Source: Beijerinckiaceae bacterium (GTDB lineage: Bacteria > Pseudomonadota > Alphaproteobacteria > Rhizobiales > Beijerinckiaceae). From it: a stretch of 55,663 nt of DNA. The stretch spans positions 1 through 55,663 of the forward strand of contig CANMLK010000002.1 of NCBI GenBank assembly GCA_947498445.1. The letters run 5' to 3'. Positions 7,434 through 16,191 of the stretch are shown here, in pieces. Both the position numbers and the translations under genes were made by a program. Position 1 is the first letter of the stretch; each line of letters starts with the position of its first letter. The notes beneath the pieces were generated by a model, which made no database searches, was not told the DNA's origin, and saw only the letters and a list, made by a program, of their open reading frames with translations.

Positions 7434-8906
7434 ATGAGCGATGCGCGCAACGACACCAAGAAAGAGGCGACGGGCCGCAGGACAGCGCCGGGCCTCTCGA
7501 CGCGCGTTCTGTTGCTCACCATCGCGTTCGTGATGATTGCGGAAATTGCGATCTACATTCCGTCCATCGCCAACTTCCGCAACAACTGGCTGCGTGACCG
7601 CCTCAGCGCCGGCTACACAGCCGCGCTCGTCCTCGAAGCCGCGCCGGAAGACGCTATCCCCGATCAATTGAAGAGCGACCTTCTGGCCAGCGTCGGCGCC
7701 CAGAGCATTGTGCTGAAGACGCAGGACACACGCACGCTGCTGGCTGTCACCGACATGCCCCCCACCGCCAGCGAGCGGTTCGATCTGCGCACAGCAACGC
7801 CCTGGCAATCGATCAGCGGGGCGTTCGCAACTTTGCTTGCCGACGGGAACCGCACGCTTGTCGCCATCGGGGACGCGCCGCGCGGCGCGGAATTCATCGA
7901 GATTGCGCTCAGCGATGGCCCTTTGCGCGAGGCGATGCGGCGCTATTCCTTCAACATCCTCGTTCTGTCGATCATCATTTCGGCGATTGTCGCGATGCTG
8001 GCGGTTCTCGCGCTGCATCTTCTTGTCTTGCGTCCGGTGCGACGACTAACGTCAAGCCTGATTGCGTTTCGCGACAACCCGGAAGATCCCTCGCGCATTA
8101 TCGAGCCATCTGGCGCGCGGCACGAAATGGGCCGTGCGGAAGACGCGCTGGCGCAGACGCAGAACGCGCTGCTGGGAGAATTGCGCGAGAAAAAGCGGCT
8201 GGCCTCGCTCGGCCTTGCGGTGGCGAAAATCAATCATGATCTGCGCAACATGCTTTCGACTGCGCAATTGCTGTCGGACCGCCTCACCCATTCGCCCGAT
8301 CCGCTCGGTCGCTCGGTGGCGCCCAAGCTCATCAGGACGCTCGACCGCGCCATCGCGTTCTGCCAGTCGACGCTGACCTATGGACGCGCTGCAGAACCCG
8401 CGCCCCGGCTTGCGGCCTTTCGCCTGCGCGACGCCATCGACGAGGCCATCGAAATCGTGGCGCCCGCCGGGACGGGTACGTTGTCGCTGGTTAACGACGC
8501 GCCCGGCGACCTGATTGTCGTCGCCGACCGCGAACAAATGCTGCGCGTGCTGATGAACCTACTTCGCAACGCGCTCGACGCGCTCGGCGCGGCCGGCGCC
8601 CAGCCGGGCCAAGACCCAAAAGTGCTGTTCACTGCCCTGCGCAGCGAGGGGCGCATCGTCATCGAGGTTCACGACACCGGCCCTGGCGTGCCAGAGCGGG
8701 CGCGCAAGACGCTGTTCCAACCGTTTCTGGGCTCGTCGCGACAGGGCGGCACGGGCCTTGGCCTCGCCATAGCCGCCGAACTCGTTGCCGGACATGGCGG
8801 CGACATTCGGCTTCTGGACGCGGGGCAGGCCGGCGGCGCAACCTTCCGGATCGAACTGCCCGAACGCCCCGCACAGCGTCGCGCCATCGCGGCGGGCGAA
8901 GACTGA
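7434..8906 (+). CDS. Orphan sensor histidine kinase
   Basis: Membrane-bound two-component kinase, 490 residues. A first membrane segment (about residues 24-45) is followed by a ~130-residue extracytoplasmic sensor region, a second membrane segment (about 175-200, ending LLVLRPV), HAMP-like sequence, an H-box INHDLRN with phospho-acceptor His268, N-box NLLRNALDA, G1 DTGPGVP and G2 GGTGLGLAI. The ATG at 7434 starts 17 bases after the oxidoreductase stop; a GAGGAG lies 13 bases upstream. No response regulator gene is adjacent. The tight spacing suggests it is transcribed with the VTT protein and oxidoreductase and may report envelope or redox state, which is inference. Confidence 0.92.
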   Translation: MSDARNDTKKEATGRRTAPGLSTRVLLLTIAFVMIAEIAIYIPSIANFRNNWLRDRLSAGYTAALVLEAAPEDAIPDQLKSDLLASVGAQSIVLKTQDTRTLLAVTDMPPTASERFDLRTATPWQSISGAFATLLADGNRTLVAIGDAPRGAEFIEIALSDGPLREAMRRYSFNILVLSIIISAIVAMLAVLALHLLVLRPVRRLTSSLIAFRDNPEDPSRIIEPSGARHEMGRAEDALAQTQNALLGELREKKRLASLGLAVAKINHDLRNMLSTAQLLSDRLTHSPDPLGRSVAPKLIRTLDRAIAFCQSTLTYGRAAEPAPRLAAFRLRDAIDEAIEIVAPAGTGTLSLVNDAPGDLIVVADREQMLRVLMNLLRNALDALGAAGAQPGQDPKVLFTALRSEGRIVIEVHDTGPGVPERARKTLFQPFLGSSRQGGTGLGLAIAAELVAGHGGDIRLLDAGQAGGATFRIELPERPAQRRAIAAGED

Positions 8907-8930
8907 CGCTCATGGCTTTAGCCTGACGCG

Positions 8931-8959
8931 TTGACTTTGACGGCCCCGCCTCGCAAATA
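8931..8959 (+). promoter_or_regulatory. Possible promoter of dapD
   Basis: TTGACT at 8931-8936 is followed after 17 bases by CAAATA at 8954-8959, in the 102-base gap between the sensor kinase and dapD. The -10 match is weak. Confidence 0.3.
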
Positions 8960-9008
8960 GCCCGCACGGCCGCTCGGGCCCACTTATTCCAGCCACCGGG
9001 GACCCTTC

Positions 9009-9857
9009 ATGTCGCTCGAACAGACCATTAACGACGCCTTCGCCCGCGCCAGCGAAATCAATGCCGCCACCACCGGAGATATCCGCGACTCGGTGAACGA
9101 GGCGCTTGCGCTGCTCGACGCCGGCAAGGCGCGCGTCGCCGAAAAGATCGCCGGCGAGAGCGGCCCGCAGAGCTGGAAGGTCAATCAATGGCTCAAGAAG
9201 GCGGTGCTGCTGTCCTTCCGCCTCAACGATATGTCCGCCATTTCGGGCGCGCCGGGCGGCGCGTCATGGTGGGACAAGGTGCCCTCCAAGTTTGACGGAT
9301 GGACGGCCAAGGATCATGGGGCGGCGGGCTTCCGCTCCGTGCCGGGCTGCATCGTGCGCCGCTCCGCGTTCATCGCGCCGGGCGTGGTGCTGATGCCGTC
9401 CTTCGTGAACCTTGGCGCCTATGTCGATTCCGGCACGATGGTCGACACGTGGGCCACCGTCGGCTCGTGCGCGCAGATCGGCAAGAATGTGCATCTGTCG
9501 GGCGGCGTGGGCATCGGCGGCGTGCTGGAGCCCCTGCAGGCCGGCCCGACGATCATCGAAGACAATTGCTTCATCGGCGCGCGCTCTGAAGTCGTCGAAG
9601 GCGTGATCGTCGGCGAAGGCTCGGTACTCTCCATGGGCGTTTTCATCAGCGCCTCCACCAAAATCATCGACCGCGCCACCGGCAAGGTGCACGTGGGCTA
9701 TGTGCCGCCCTATTCGGTCGTCGTGCCTGGCGCCCTGCCCGGCAAGGCCCTGCCCGACGGCTCGCCCGGTCCGTCGCTGTATTGCGCCGTGATCGTGAAG
9801 ACGGTCGACGCGCAGACGCGCTCCAAGACCGCCATCAACGAATTGCTGAGGGACTAG
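9009..9857 (+). CDS. dapD: 2,3,4,5-tetrahydropyridine-2,6-dicarboxylate N-succinyltransferase
   Basis: Transfers succinyl from succinyl-CoA to tetrahydrodipicolinate, the committed step of the succinylase branch of lysine and meso-diaminopimelate synthesis. Length (282 residues) is usual. The N-terminal helical domain is followed by a left-handed beta-helix of hexapeptide repeats (about residues 105-220), with conserved [20 protein letters not shown] and GGVLEPLQA segments. In many Hyphomicrobiales it lies close to the argB/nucleotidase block; here it is separated from it by about 8.5 kb and is on the opposite strand. dapE, commonly nearby, is not present in this window. Confidence 0.97.
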   Translation: MSLEQTINDAFARASEINAATTGDIRDSVNEALALLDAGKARVAEKIAGESGPQSWKVNQWLKKAVLLSFRLNDMSAISGAPGGASWWDKVPSKFDGWTAKDHGAAGFRSVPGCIVRRSAFIAPGVVLMPSFVNLGAYVDSGTMVDTWATVGSCAQIGKNVHLSGGVGIGGVLEPLQAGPTIIEDNCFIGARSEVVEGVIVGEGSVLSMGVFISASTKIIDRATGKVHVGYVPPYSVVVPGALPGKALPDGSPGPSLYCAVIVKTVDAQTRSKTAINELLRD

Positions 9858-9882
9858 CGCGATTTCCGGCCGGAAACCGCGC
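9857..9882 (+). terminator. Hairpin directly after dapD
   Basis: A GC-rich inverted repeat starts on the last base of the dapD stop codon: GCGCG-A-TTTCCGG pairs with CCGGAAA-C-CGCGC with one A/C mismatch and almost no loop. No T-run follows, so it may be a processed or stabilising hairpin, or part of the repeat element at 9896, rather than an intrinsic terminator. Confidence 0.45.
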
Positions 9883-9895
9883 CAGATATTGGATG

Positions 9896-9944
9896 GAGCA
9901 TGATCTTGTCTGAAAACCGGCATCCACTTTTCAGGATCATGCTC
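9896..9944. repeat. Short palindromic interspersed repeat (GAGCATGATC type)
   Basis: GAGCATGATC (9896-9905) and GATCATGCTC (9935-9944) are perfect 10-bp inverted arms around a GAAAACCGG/CCACTTTTC core that also pairs in part. This matches, from memory, a repeat family very widespread in intergenic regions of Hyphomicrobiales. It ends two bases before the ATG of the next gene. Confidence 0.8.
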
Positions 9945-9946
9945 TG

Positions 9947-10423
9947 ATGGCCTCTGTCCTGTCGGGCGAAGGCCTGCGGTTTCTCTACCGCAACGAAGAG
10001 GGCGTCATCGGACGCCGCGTCTGGTGGCTCGGCGTTGCGCCCCTCGCATCCATTCTCTTCGTCCTGACGGCGATCTGGTTCGTGCTCGAACCGTTCGCGA
10101 AACGCGGGCTCGACGAGCGTGCGTTTCTCGATCCACTCACGTTGGCTGCATATATTTATCTCGCGTGTTACGCGTTCGCGGTGATCTTCATCGCGGTGTG
10201 TTTTGTCATGCTGTCGATGAAGCGCCTGCGCGACCGCGGCCGCCCGCCGGGACTTGCGGGCGTCGCGCCGCTGGCCGCGTTGCTGGCGGGAGCTGCAAAC
10301 TGGGTCGAGCCGCAAGTCGGCAGCCCACTGGTGTCAACGATTGCGCTCTTGTCATGGCTCGCGCTCGGCCTCGCGGTGGCGTGGAGCGTTATCGAGATGG
10401 GGCTGCTGAAAGGGCGGAGCTGA
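9947..10423 (+). CDS. DUF805-like membrane protein
   Basis: A 158-residue inner-membrane protein with about four hydrophobic segments (roughly residues 25-45, 60-85, 100-115 and 122-145). The motif MKRLRDRGRPP after the second segment is the signature of DUF805 proteins, whose function is unknown. The first residues, GEGLRFLYRNEEGVIGRRVWWLG, also fit that family (aromatic-rich entry into the first helix). It follows dapD by 89 bases. No ribosome-binding site is possible in the usual place because the palindromic repeat at 9896-9944 ends two bases before the ATG, so either the start is a little downstream or initiation depends on the repeat. Confidence 0.75.
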   Translation: MASVLSGEGLRFLYRNEEGVIGRRVWWLGVAPLASILFVLTAIWFVLEPFAKRGLDERAFLDPLTLAAYIYLACYAFAVIFIAVCFVMLSMKRLRDRGRPPGLAGVAPLAALLAGAANWVEPQVGSPLVSTIALLSWLALGLAVAWSVIEMGLLKGRS

Positions 10424-10427
10424 ACGC

Positions 10428-11732
10428 TCAGCCCGTATCGTCATCGTCGACGGCAATGCGCGTCGCGAGCACCTTGTCGATGCGTCGGCCGTCTAGATCC
10501 ACGACCTCGAAGCGCCAGCCATAAGCGTCGACCTTTTCGCCCGTCACGGGCAGATGCTGCAGCCGGTTGATGACGAGGCCGGCGACGGTTTCGTAATCGC
10601 GCTTCTCGGGCAGGACGACGCCGATTTGTTCGCAGAGGTCGTCCGACGACATCCAGCCTGCGATGAGCCACGATCCATCTTCGCGACGGACAGCGGCGGG
10701 CTCTTCCTCGTCCTCGCCGGTCGGAAAGGCGCCAGCCAGCGCATTGAGAATGTCGGCGGGCGTGATGACGCCATCGAAATGGCCGTACTCGTCATGCACG
10801 AGGGCCATCGGCACGTCCGCGTCTTTCAGCACCTGCAGCGCATCCAGCGCATCCAGCGTATCGGGAACGACGGGCGCCTGGTGCAAATGGCTTTCCAGAT
10901 CGAGCGTCTCGCCTGCGAGCGCGGGGCCGAGAAGTTCGCGCACCTTTACGACGCCGATCACATTCTCGATCTCGCCGCGCGCCACCGGGATCAGTGAATG
11001 GTTACACTCACGCAAGGACGCGATGATGTCTTCAAGGGGCTCGTCAAGATCGAGCCAGACCACGTCGGTGCGCGGCGTCATGATGGAACGCACGGGCCGG
11101 TCGCCCAGCCGCAACACGGCGGAAATCATCCGGCTTTCGTCGTTTTCGATCACGCCCGCCGTCGCCGCTTCGGCCACCAGCGACTTGATCTCCTCTTCCG
11201 TGACCGCCGTCGCCTTGCTCGAATCTCCGCCCAGAAGACGGAACAGCAAGCGCGTGGACGAATCCAGCAGCCAGACGATGGGCGCAGCGACGCGCGAGAG
11301 GAGGTGCATGGGCGGCGCCATCACGCACGCGATCCGCTCCGGGTTACGCAGCGCGAAATGTTTGGGAACGAGCTCGCCGACCACGACCGAGAAATACGTG
11401 ATGAGCCCCACGACGACGGTGTAGCCGATTGTGTTCGCTGCAAAGGGGCTCAGGCCAACCTCACGCAAATAGTCAGACAGCATTTCAGAGAACGCGGCGC
11501 CCGAGAAAACGCCCGCCAGAACGCCCACCAAGGTGATGCCGATCTGGACCGTCGACAGAAAACGGCCAGGGTCGTCAGCAAGCCGCAAGGCAACATGGGC
11601 GCCCGCGCGTGAATCCGCAGCCATCGCTTTAAGACGGGATTTTCGGGACGAAACGATCGCGAGTTCAGACATCGCGAGCACCCCGTTAAGGGCGATCAGA
11701 AAGGCCGCAATGGCAAGCTCTAGCACGACCAC
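10428..11732 (-). CDS. CNNM/CorC-family membrane protein with CBS domains (hemolysin-like)
   Basis: A 434-residue protein with the three-part architecture of the CNNM/CorC family: DUF21 membrane domain (about residues 1-190, with several hydrophobic segments), a CBS pair (about 205-330, including MTPRTDVVWLDLDEPLEDI and DALQVLKDADVPMALVHDEYG) and the C-terminal CorC/HlyC domain (about 345-430, KRDYETVAGLVINRLQHLP). Family members are linked to Mg2+/Co2+ efflux or transport; the hemolysin name is historical. Its stop lies four bases from the end of the convergent DUF805 gene. No partner gene is adjacent. Confidence 0.9.
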   Translation of the reverse strand: MVVLELAIAAFLIALNGVLAMSELAIVSSRKSRLKAMAADSRAGAHVALRLADDPGRFLSTVQIGITLVGVLAGVFSGAAFSEMLSDYLREVGLSPFAANTIGYTVVVGLITYFSVVVGELVPKHFALRNPERIACVMAPPMHLLSRVAAPIVWLLDSSTRLLFRLLGGDSSKATAVTEEEIKSLVAEAATAGVIENDESRMISAVLRLGDRPVRSIMTPRTDVVWLDLDEPLEDIIASLRECNHSLIPVARGEIENVIGVVKVRELLGPALAGETLDLESHLHQAPVVPDTLDALDALQVLKDADVPMALVHDEYGHFDGVITPADILNALAGAFPTGEDEEEPAAVRREDGSWLIAGWMSSDDLCEQIGVVLPEKRDYETVAGLVINRLQHLPVTGEKVDAYGWRFEVVDLDGRRIDKVLATRIAVDDDDTG

Positions 11733-11862
11733 TCAGGCCGGTTCGCCTTGAGCGCGCCGGACCCCTCCTGTTGTTAAACCCGGCAGACCATGGGGCCTCG
11801 CGGTCTCAAGGTCAATGACCGGGACGGGCGCGCCGGGATGAGCCCAACACGCCCGCTCAAGC

Positions 11863-12720
11863 TTATTTCTGCTCTGACGCCTGGATTTTCAGCTCGCCGA
11901 TCTGTGGGCAGGCTGCGGTGACCCAGTCGCCCGGCCGCACGGGCGAGACGCCGTTTGGCGTGCCGGTGAAGAAGTAATCGCCGGGATGCAGCGTGTAGAA
12001 CGAGGAGGCGAATTCGATCAGCTTGCGAATGTCGTAGACGAGATTCGACGTGTTCGATTCCTGCTTGGTCACGCCGTTGACCGTCAGCACGATGGGCAGG
12101 TTATCGGGATCAGCGATTTCGTCGGCGGTTACAATCCAGGGGCCCACCGGCGAATACCCATCGATGGACTTGCGGAAGCTGCGATCTTCCTTGCCGCGCG
12201 TCGTCATGTCGAGGCCCATGCAATAGCCGGCAATGTGATCGAGAGCGTTCTCGCGGCTGATGTTGGTGCCCTTCTTGCCGATGATGATCACGACTTCGAG
12301 TTCGTGCTCATTGAGACGCTCGAGAAAGCGCAGCGGGATCGTGCCCGACGGGCCGACGATGGACGAATTGGCCTTGAGGAAAATGCCCGCAGCGCCAATG
12401 CCGCGATGATTTTCCGGCGCCGTGCCGCTGCGCTCGGCCATTTCGGCGATATGGGCGCGATAATTAGTCGGCGCAGCCATGACCTTCGACGGGCGCGCCA
12501 CGGGCGGCAGCAGCTTTACCTGCGAAAGCGGCTTGCCAGGCGCCTTCTTCGCCATCTCCGCAATCTTGCCGCTCCATTCGGGCAGCGCGGCGATGACAGC
12601 GTCGCCAAACATGTCGTAGCGGGCGGCGCGACGGATCTCGTCCTGCGCCGGAGTGACATCGTGGACCTGATCCCCAATGACAACGCCAAGACGGTCGTCG
12701 TCGTAACGGCAAAGACGCAT
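11863..12720 (-). CDS. Fumarylacetoacetate hydrolase (FAH) family protein
   Basis: A 285-residue metal-dependent FAH-fold enzyme. The conserved metal site is visible: EHELEVVIIIGKKG supplies the Glu pair and GYCMGLDMT the Asp. The C-terminal FTGTPNGVSPVRPGDWV is the family hallmark. Members cleave C-C bonds in acylpyruvates, fumarylacetoacetate or related 2-oxo acids, or decarboxylate oxaloacetate; the substrate cannot be told from sequence. It is transcribed alone, divergently from prmB with a 156-base gap. That gap holds a GC-rich direct repeat (copies at 12784 and 12805) and a GCCCC/GGGGGC hairpin near 12838-12855. Confidence 0.88.
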   Translation of the reverse strand: MRLCRYDDDRLGVVIGDQVHDVTPAQDEIRRAARYDMFGDAVIAALPEWSGKIAEMAKKAPGKPLSQVKLLPPVARPSKVMAAPTNYRAHIAEMAERSGTAPENHRGIGAAGIFLKANSSIVGPSGTIPLRFLERLNEHELEVVIIIGKKGTNISRENALDHIAGYCMGLDMTTRGKEDRSFRKSIDGYSPVGPWIVTADEIADPDNLPIVLTVNGVTKQESNTSNLVYDIRKLIEFASSFYTLHPGDYFFTGTPNGVSPVRPGDWVTAACPQIGELKIQASEQK

Positions 12721-12876
12721 GCTCTATCCTCCCCAGTTTATTGATGGAAGCTTTGTAGCCCCACTGCGCGCGGGCGGCAATCACTTGGCGCCGGTTCGCT
12801 TGCGCTTGGCGCCGGCCCGCTTGTCCGCTCGCCCCCGAGCCCCTAAACGGGGGGCGTTATCGAAAGGACGAGCAAC

Positions 12877-13803
12877 ATGGCAGACCCAACGCGCCCGGAC
12901 CGCAGCGTCGTGACGAGCGAACTCGTCACCGTGCGCGACTATTTGCGTTATGGGGTGAGCCGCTTCGAGGCGGCCGGACTCGTTTATGGTCACGGGGCCG
13001 TGGACGCGCTGGACGAGGCCGCGTTCATGGTCCTGGAAGGCCTGCATCTGCCCATCGACCGGCTCGACCCGTTTCTCGACGCGCGCCTGCTGCCTTTTGA
13101 GCGCGAGCGGCTGGCGGACCTGATCGACGCTCGCGTATCAACCCGCAAGCCCGCGCCGTATCTGCTCAACAAGGCCTACATCAAGGGCGTGCCGTTTTAC
13201 GTCGACGAGCGCGTGATCGTGCCGCGCTCCTTCATCGGCGAGCTTTTGTTCACTGACCTGTTCGCCGGCGGCGAAGGCGGCGTGGTGGAAGACCCGAACG
13301 CGGTCGAGTCTGTGCTCGATCTGTGCACGGGCTCCGGCGCGTTGGCGATTCTCGCCGCGCGGGTGTTTCCCTTCGCGCAGATCGACGCGGTGGAGCTATC
13401 GCCGGACGCGGCGGCTGTGGCGCGCCGCAACATTGACGAGAGCGGCTTTGCCGAGCGCATCGAACTCCTGCAGGGCGATCTTTTCGCGCCCGTTAAAGGG
13501 CGGCGCTACGATATCATCATCACCAACCCGCCCTATGTCGATGCGCAGGGCATGGCGACGCTTCCGCCCGAATATGCCCACGAGCCCGCGATGGCGCTGG
13601 GCGCTGGCGAGGACGGTCTCGACATCGTGAAGCGGATTTTAAGCGAGGCAGGTCAACATCTGACAGACGACGGGGCGATGATCTGCGAAATTGGCCGTTG
13701 CCGTCCGGCGCTCGAAGAAGCTTTGCCTGACCTTCCCTTGCTGTGGCTCGACACCGAGGAAAGTCAGGGCGAAGTCTTCGTCATCCGGGCGCGGGATCTG
13801 TAA
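12877..13803 (+). CDS. prmB: 50S ribosomal protein L3 N5-glutamine methyltransferase
   Basis: SAM-dependent enzyme that methylates a glutamine side chain of ribosomal protein L3. The N-terminal helical domain (residues 1-110) is followed by the class-I methyltransferase fold: motif I DLCTGSGALAI near residues 149-159 and the catalytic NPPY at 217-220. The segment APYLLNKAYIKGVPFYVDERVIVPRSFIGELL is typical of PrmB rather than PrmC, which methylates release factors. Length is 308 residues, as usual. The ATG at 12877 has GAAAGGA upstream. Confidence 0.93.
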   Translation: MADPTRPDRSVVTSELVTVRDYLRYGVSRFEAAGLVYGHGAVDALDEAAFMVLEGLHLPIDRLDPFLDARLLPFERERLADLIDARVSTRKPAPYLLNKAYIKGVPFYVDERVIVPRSFIGELLFTDLFAGGEGGVVEDPNAVESVLDLCTGSGALAILAARVFPFAQIDAVELSPDAAAVARRNIDESGFAERIELLQGDLFAPVKGRRYDIIITNPPYVDAQGMATLPPEYAHEPAMALGAGEDGLDIVKRILSEAGQHLTDDGAMICEIGRCRPALEEALPDLPLLWLDTEESQGEVFVIRARDL

Positions 13804-13821
13804 CGCGCGAGACATTCACGA

Positions 13822-15324
13822 ATGGCATTGCCGCAAAGGCTGAGAGGCGCGCTGGTCGCAGCGCTGCTCTGTGTAACGGTCGTCAGCGCGGCGGCGCAGC
13901 CTCAATCTCCCGTCGACTCGCCGTCGCGTTCGCTCGACCGGCAAGGCGAAGCGTTCATGCGCGAAGGCCAGTACGACGACGCGCTGTCCGCGTTTGGGAA
14001 AGCGCTGGCGCTTGAGCCCAATAACGCGCGCACCCTGTTGCTCAGCGCGCAAGTGAACTGGCTTGCCTCGGGCGCGCAAGCCAAGGCGCCCGCCGTTGAC
14101 CTGTTGCGAATACCGCTGGAGCGTCAGGACTTCTCGCGGATCGTGTTGTCCGGCCTGACGATTACGAATGTCCACGGACCTCGGTCTGATTGGTCGTTGG
14201 CGCGCGTTGAAGGTCTTGATCTGGCCAGCGCGCAATTGTTCGAGGCCGACTTTTCCCGTGCGCGCTTTTTGCGCGTCAACCTCGACGCGGCGGTGCTGGA
14301 TCGCGCCATCTTGCGCGACGCCGCGTTCGACGGCTCCTCCCTCGTGCGGGCGCGGGCGCCGGGGCTATCGGCCGAGCGCGCTTCGTTTCTCAACATTCGA
14401 GCAGTCGGCGCCAACTTTGAGGATGCGAATTTCGCAGGCGCAGACTTCTCCGGCGCCGACTTGCGCGCCAGCCGTTTCGGCCGGGCCAATCTGTCCGGCG
14501 CCAAACTTCTCAACGCCGATCTGCGCGGGGCGGATCTGTCGCGCGCAAATTTGAGCGGCGCATTGCTGAAGGGCGCGCGCGTTGATTGCGGCACACGCTT
14601 CGCCAAGGGCCTCAAAACCGATTCCGCACAACTCATCCCGCTGGACCTGTGCGGCGGGGCCTACGCGCTCGACTTTCGTGGCAAGGATCTGTCGGGCATG
14701 TCGTTCCGCGATCTCGACCTGCGTGGCGCATTCTTCGCCGGCGCCTTGGCGGGAGGCGCGGATTTTGCCGGCGCCAACCTCGATGGCGCAGACTTTGACG
14801 GCGTGAGCGGCTTTGACGCGTCCTTTACGCCAGCTTCCGCCCGCGAGGCTTCGTTTGAAAATATCGCCAGCCCCCTCAACACGCTGGGCCGGAGCGACCT
14901 TCGCAACGCCCGGATTTCAGGGCCTGCAGGCGCAGACGTGGAATTGACCGTGGGACCGTCCGGCCCGCGCATGGAAGGCGCGATCCTGCGCAATGTGTGG
15001 CTTATCCTCGATCATCGCCTCAAGCCGCACGATCCCTCTGCGACGGGATTGGGACTAGCCAGCCTGCTCTTCGCGCGCATCGAAGCCAGCAGCGTCAATT
15101 GCGCGCCTGCTCCCGCCACAAGAGGGCGGCGCGACGAGGCGTCCATGGCCGAGTGGACGACATTTGCAGAAACAATCGACACAGCGCAGCGCGCGGCGCA
15201 GGCCAATCCCGGCGTGACGCTGGGCGAGACATGCCGCAAGGCTGTGCAAACATACCTCGCCGATAATTGCGGGCCCGGTTTCCGCGCGGCGGGGCTTCGA
15301 TATATCTGCCCCACTCGACGCTGA
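13822..15324 (+). CDS. Exported pentapeptide-repeat protein with N-terminal TPR
   Basis: A 500-residue protein with a signal peptide (basic MALPQRLR, hydrophobic ALVAALLCVTVVS, probable cleavage after SAAA or AAAQ). A single TPR-like helix pair (GEAFMREGQYDDALSAFGKALALEPNN, about residues 33-59) comes next. From about residue 120 to 345 there are many A(D/N)LxG-type pentapeptides such as ANFAGADFSGADLRASRF, in two runs separated by a short Cys-containing segment. Pentapeptide repeats form a right-handed quadrilateral beta-helix. The C-terminal ~130 residues contain several Cys and resemble no family I recognise. Pentapeptide proteins that protect DNA gyrase are cytoplasmic, so the signal peptide argues against that role. 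It starts 18 bases after prmB and may share its transcript. Confidence 0.8.
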   Translation: MALPQRLRGALVAALLCVTVVSAAAQPQSPVDSPSRSLDRQGEAFMREGQYDDALSAFGKALALEPNNARTLLLSAQVNWLASGAQAKAPAVDLLRIPLERQDFSRIVLSGLTITNVHGPRSDWSLARVEGLDLASAQLFEADFSRARFLRVNLDAAVLDRAILRDAAFDGSSLVRARAPGLSAERASFLNIRAVGANFEDANFAGADFSGADLRASRFGRANLSGAKLLNADLRGADLSRANLSGALLKGARVDCGTRFAKGLKTDSAQLIPLDLCGGAYALDFRGKDLSGMSFRDLDLRGAFFAGALAGGADFAGANLDGADFDGVSGFDASFTPASAREASFENIASPLNTLGRSDLRNARISGPAGADVELTVGPSGPRMEGAILRNVWLILDHRLKPHDPSATGLGLASLLFARIEASSVNCAPAPATRGRRDEASMAEWTTFAETIDTAQRAAQANPGVTLGETCRKAVQTYLADNCGPGFRAAGLRYICPTRR

Positions 15325-15330
15325 TCGCGA

Positions 15331-16077
15331 TCACGCGTCGGGATAATCAACCTGCGTGAAGCAAAGGCCGGTCGGCGGCGCGACTGTGCCGCAGCAGCGG
15401 CGATCTTTTGCCTCCAGCGCGGCGGCGAGATCCTCTACTTTCCACTTGCCCGAGCCCACATGCTCCAGCGAACCGGCCATCGAGCGCACCTGATGATGCA
15501 GAAACGAGCGCGCGGAGGCATGGATTTCGATGATGTCTCCGGTGCGCACCACATCGAGCCGCTCCAGCGTGCGCATGGGTGAATTGGCCTGACATTCAGA
15601 GGCGCGGAAGGTCGAGAAATCGTGATGGCCGAGAAGCCGCTGGGCTGCCTCATGCATCGCGTCTGCGTTCAGGGCGCGCGCGATGTGCCAGACCCAATTG
15701 CGCTGCAAGGCGCCCGGCGCGCGGCGATTGAGGATGCGATAAATGTAATGGCGGCGAATGGCCGAGAAGCGGGCCTGGAAATCGTTGCTCACGGCTTCCA
15801 CGCTCAGCACGGAGATGGGATGCGGGCGCAGATGAAAGTTCATCGCGTCGCGGATTTCGTCTGTCCGCCAGTTGTAATTGAGATCAACGTGCCCGACCTG
15901 CCCCGTGGCATGAACGCCCGCATCCGTGCGCCCGGCGCCAATGATGGCCGGGGACTCGCCGACGAAGCGCCTCAACGCTGCCTCAAGCGCCTGCTGCACG
16001 GACTGGCCGTTGGTCTGTCGCTGCCAGCCGACAAAGGACGTGCCGTCGTATTCGATGATGAGCTTGTAACGGGGCAT
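15331..16077 (-). CDS. truA: tRNA pseudouridine(38-40) synthase TruA
   Basis: Converts uridines 38-40 of the tRNA anticodon arm to pseudouridine. The catalytic Asp is Asp52 in [14 protein letters not shown]. Other family segments are [12 protein letters not shown] at the N-terminus, [10 protein letters not shown] in the middle and [11 protein letters not shown] in the C-terminal half. Length is 248 residues, usual. It converges on the pentapeptide gene with a six-base gap. fmt and def, which often lie next to truA, are not here. Confidence 0.95.
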   Translation of the reverse strand: MPRYKLIIEYDGTSFVGWQRQTNGQSVQQALEAALRRFVGESPAIIGAGRTDAGVHATGQVGHVDLNYNWRTDEIRDAMNFHLRPHPISVLSVEAVSNDFQARFSAIRRHYIYRILNRRAPGALQRNWVWHIARALNADAMHEAAQRLLGHHDFSTFRASECQANSPMRTLERLDVVRTGDIIEIHASARSFLHHQVRSMAGSLEHVGSGKWKVEDLAAALEAKDRRCCGTVAPPTGLCFTQVDYPDA

Positions 16078-16191
16078 GGATCGTTCTGAATGAGAAATCT
16101 GGCGTTACATATCGAAGCCAGCGCCGGGTGGCCAGCGGCATGCCGTTGCGCGACGAGAGAGCTGCTCCGCTATGCCGGATTAATTGGGCTG

